39,946 bases of DNA from contig LSSL01001089.1 in assembly GCA_001953115.1 (NCBI GenBank), positions 4,038-43,983 on the forward strand, given 5' to 3'. The translations under genes and the position numbers were made by a program. This document shows, one piece after another, positions 37,886 through 39,946 of the stretch (the first letter of the stretch is position 1; each line of letters opens with the position of its first letter). Below the pieces are notes generated by a model. That model searched no databases and was not told the origin of the DNA. It saw only the letters and a list, made by a program, of their open reading frames with translations. Origin of the DNA: Smittium mucronatum. Taxonomy: Eukaryota; Kickxellomycota; Harpellomycetes; Harpellales; Legeriomycetaceae.

Positions 37886-38400
37886 CCACTACTGGCGAAA
37901 GTCAAAAGTCTGATTGCATGTAGGGATTTTCATAGAAATAGAACCATTTTTTCTTTAGAAATAGAAACTTTTTTTCATTGCAATAGAACCCACAATAAAA
38001 TTCCGTGATACAAAAAAAAAAATTGCCATAGAACCTTTTAATTCATTCCAATAGACATTTTTTTCTGGACCTGTGGGGTCACTTTTATAGCAAATAAATG
38101 GCTTTCATTTGTGAACATTAATCTATGCCATTATTGGTTAAAAATCAATTTTTCACAAGTATTTTTAGTCTTATGTTTTTAATTAGTATAAATAATCAAT
38201 TAATCCAATAATAGCGCTTTTAATACTTTAATTAAAAAAACAGCCCCGCAGATCTAAAAAAAGTATCTATTAAAATAAAATAAAAGGTTTATTGGAATGA
38301 AAAAAAGGGTCATAGATATTAAAAATAAGGTCTATTGTAATGAAAAAAAAGGGTCGTTGATATTAAAAAAAGGGTCTATTGCTACGATAAACTCAGTAGT
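37886..38400. mobile_element. Imperfect foldback element with internal repeats
   Basis: The left arm (about 37886-38085) resembles the reverse complement of the right arm (about 38240-38400). Paired landmarks are ACTACTG (37888) with CAGTAGT (38394), CATTGCAATAGAACC with GGTCTATTGTAATG, CATTCCAATAGAC with TTTATTGGAATG, and GGACCTGTGGGGTC with CAGCCCCGCAGATCT. The motif TCTATTGNAATGAAAAAAA recurs two to three times in the right arm at about 43-bp spacing and several times inverted in the left arm. The loop (about 38086-38239) has no open frame. The arms are too diverged for a recent hairpin; an old MITE or foldback element fits. Confidence 0.5.
37991..38022 (+). mobile_element. Second copy of the poly(A)-tailed short insertion
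   Basis: CACAATAAAATTCCGTGATAC followed by 11 A. The last 24 bases (37999-38022) are the exact reverse complement of 36710-36733. It is flanked by TTGCAATAGAACC (37978-37990) and TTGCCATAGAACC (38023-38035), 12 of 13 identical. These could be a target-site duplication, but the same motif is also an internal repeat of the surrounding foldback element, so the evidence is weaker than for the first copy. Confidence 0.45.
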
Positions 38401-38515
38401 CTACATTTTATCCCCAATAACAGAATGTGTTCCGCTCAAGAAATCAGTAAAATAAAATCGACTTACTTTCTATAAGTTTTGCAAGTAATTTTTTTTAATA
38501 ATTTCATTCTTTTAG

Positions 38516-38704
38516 GTCCAACTGATTAATGAAGCTACTATTACCTTTTTTTTTTATGAAAGTAAAAAAACAATCAAAATTCTCAATAAATATTTTTCAT
38601 CAGATGATCCAACTAACTCTTTCAGCTTCAATAGTAGCAAAAATTGTATTCAATTTTTGCTAAATGTTACCATTAGAATAATAAAATTTGATACTGTTGT
38701 ATAA
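38516..38704 (+). CDS. Candidate internal or terminal exon, unrecognised
   Basis: A pyrimidine-rich acceptor (TTTCATTCTTTTAG, ending 38515) is followed by 62 open codons to a TAA. The text opens VQLINEATITFFFYESKKTI and later has SDDPTNSFSFNSSKN; it contains no Met. No upstream exon with a matching phase was found: the nearest ATG frame (38425, MCSAQEISK) would not join in phase. A following open frame (38728-38817, MVSLHKQGLETNLIPERVKL) could belong to it only through an implausibly short intron. Open frames this long arise by chance in such DNA, so this is weak. Confidence 0.2.
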   Translation, partial: VQLINEATITFFFYESKKTIKILNKYFSSDDPTNSFSFNSSKNCIQFLLNVTIRIIKFDTVV

Positions 38705-39249
38705 ACTAAAAATTTAAGTATATAGATATGGTCAGTTTACATAAACAGGGATTAGAAACAAATCTTATCCCAGAAAGAGTTAAATTAATCAAAAATGACA
38801 ACTTATGTCATATCTGAATCTTTAAAAACTTTACACATAAAAACAGTGTGGTTAAGGTTATTTGAATTTAATGTACATTATTATATAATAATTTAATTTA
38901 ATATGTATATATATTGATAAAAGATATGTTTTTATTTCTGAAGGTTTATTTTACGATAAAATCAACTCCTACTCCTCCCCTAAAAAATCGTTGAAAATAC
39001 CTTTTTTTTTAAAGAGAAGTACCCTAACAAAATAGGCCATAATTGAAATATATAATATGTTCATCGATTCAATTTTGGGAGCCCTAAACTTTTAATATAA
39101 TCCACTAAGTCTAAAGGATCAGAGTTGATATGAAGCAAACTTATCCACAACACAATTTTTTTACATTTTATTACTCTATAAACATGAGAATTACCTATCC
39201 TTATCTTAATTACGTTTAAAATAATGTGAGGAATATAAAGATCTAAATT
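38705..39249. other. A+T-rich stretch, no resolved gene
   Basis: It contains the 29-codon frame 38728-38817 (+), which reads plausibly but is too short to support alone. The remainder is A+T-rich without signal, up to the change of composition near 39250. Confidence 0.35.
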
Positions 39250-39551
39250 CATTAAGAAAGTGGCAACTCGGCTTTTTTTCGATTTTTATACCCGGAAACT
39301 GGATTTAGACAAACAGTTTCCTTTCATTTCCAAACTATCATTTAAGTGTATAATGGTTATCAGCTGGAGTTCAGTATATAAAAAATATAAATATTTATTT
39401 TGGAGGATTATTTCAATGTCACCAAAGATTAATTGCGACGTTTATTCTGACTGAAATAAAAAAAGAACCTCTAAGAGTGAAATACCTTGCCGTGGTTTAG
39501 GGGCTTAATAGTCTACTTTTCGGAGTATACTAGACTAAAATTTCACGCAGC

Positions 39552-39637
39552 GTTGTACTATTCTTGGTTGGGAGTAGTGGAGACAGCGCACATCGTTGCA
39601 CTATTCTTGGTTGGGAGTAGTGTAGATAGCGCACAGC
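39552..39637. repeat. 43-bp tandem duplication
   Basis: Unit 1 is 39552-39594 and unit 2 is 39595-39637, identical at 39 of 43 positions, sharing CTATTCTTGGTTGGGAGTAG. A shorter echo of ACAGCGATTC follows directly (39634-39657). Duplications like this occur in LTR U3 regions and in satellites. Confidence 0.9.
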
Positions 39638-39745
39638 GATTCGGAGGACAGCGATTCCAGAGGAGGACCATCTCGAAACAGGAGGAACCGATCGTTTAGC
39701 ACAGCTGAAACATAGTCTAGTGCACAAGTCCAGCGTTCGACAGTC

Positions 39746-39929
39746 AGACGGATCTCAGCGTCTAACAGCCATTTGTAGGAAAGCCATGTCGATCAGACCC
39801 ACGTTTGGGTAGGAGCCTAATTTTATTAATTCTGTTAGAAGTAGGCTCTGACTAGGAGCTCAATAGCTTCAATGAACTGTTGTTCATTGACAAAGAGCTT
39901 AATTCATGACTGCACGTAACCTCAGTCAT
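39746..39929 (+). ncRNA. Cluster of five consecutive potential hairpins
   Basis: Perfect stems in order: AGACG/CGTCT (39746-39750 with 39759-39763); ACCCA/TGGGT (39797-39801 with 39806-39810, loop CGTT); GAGCCTA/TAGGCTC (39813-39819 with 39842-39848); TCAATGAAC/GTTCATTGA (39869-39877 with 39882-39890, loop TGTT); ATGACTG/CAGTCAT (39906-39912 with 39923-39929). They do not overlap and follow each other within 184 bp, which suggests a structured transcript. I do not recognise the RNA, and the orientation is undetermined because stems are symmetric. Confidence 0.3.
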
Positions 39930-39946
39930 CCAGCCTACTTGAAGCA

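Larger units (their letters stand above)
39250..39946. mobile_element. GC-richer block at the window end, possible retroelement edge or structured RNA
   Basis: Composition changes from A+T-rich to roughly balanced, most sharply after about 39475, and remains so to the end. Open frames on both strands (for example 39487-39699 + and 39530-39727 -) start without ATG, overlap each other and follow the tandem duplication, so I do not call a protein. The block carries a 43-bp tandem duplication and a run of hairpins. An LTR or 5' leader of a retrotransposon, or a structured non-coding RNA gene, would fit. No primer-binding site or protein motif is visible before the window ends. Confidence 0.35.

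Noticed and set aside
39487..39727. Overlapping 65-70-codon frames on both strands in the GC-richer block
   Set aside because: No ATG at the listed starts, mutual overlap, and the text follows the 43-bp duplication.

Overview
The window reads as eukaryotic nuclear DNA from a very A+T-rich genome (well over three quarters A+T by eye). Protein-coding sequence is sparse. One gene can be assembled only by joining short exons with GT/GC...AG introns, and the best gene encodes a Tudor-SN protein, a family restricted to eukaryotes. No bacterial-style operons, ribosome-binding sites or CRISPR are present. The lineage cannot be named from this sequence; an intron-bearing, A+T-rich protist, early fungus or small invertebrate would all fit.

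Layout: (1) Bases 1-27440 hold no gene I can support. The open frames there are short, rich in F/I/K/N/Y and about as frequent as expected by chance in such DNA. Within this desert lie a MITE-like imperfect inverted repeat (11029-11655), a perfect 354-bp inverted repeat around a 642-bp spacer (17097-18446), a few short GC-richer islands and isolated G tracts. (2) Bases 27440-36240 are the gene-bearing part: a less A+T-rich, unresolved stretch; an apparently intronless Tudor-SN gene (28346-31036, +); convergent with it, an unrecognised Ser/Asp-rich gene of eight exons (31262-32924, -) encoding 344 residues; a decayed inverted-repeat element (33053-33650); and a secreted two-repeat DM9/DUF3421 protein (35656-36234, -). 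(3) Bases 36240-39946 are repeat-dominated: a tiny poly(A)-tailed insertion with an exact 14-bp target-site duplication, a four-copy 39-bp tandem array, an imperfect foldback element carrying a second copy of the same poly(A)-tailed tail, a weak candidate exon, and finally an abruptly GC-richer block with a 43-bp tandem duplication and at least five consecutive hairpins, cut by the window end.

The three genes do not form an obvious pathway. Tudor-SN acts in RNA metabolism and small-RNA/RISC biology, the DM9 protein is probably a secreted carbohydrate-binding (lectin-like) protein, and the eight-exon protein may be a helical regulatory or scaffold protein. The strongest unusual signals are the perfect inverted repeat (a potential hairpin-RNA source or very young element), the two ultra-short retroposed tails, and the structured GC-rich block at the right end.
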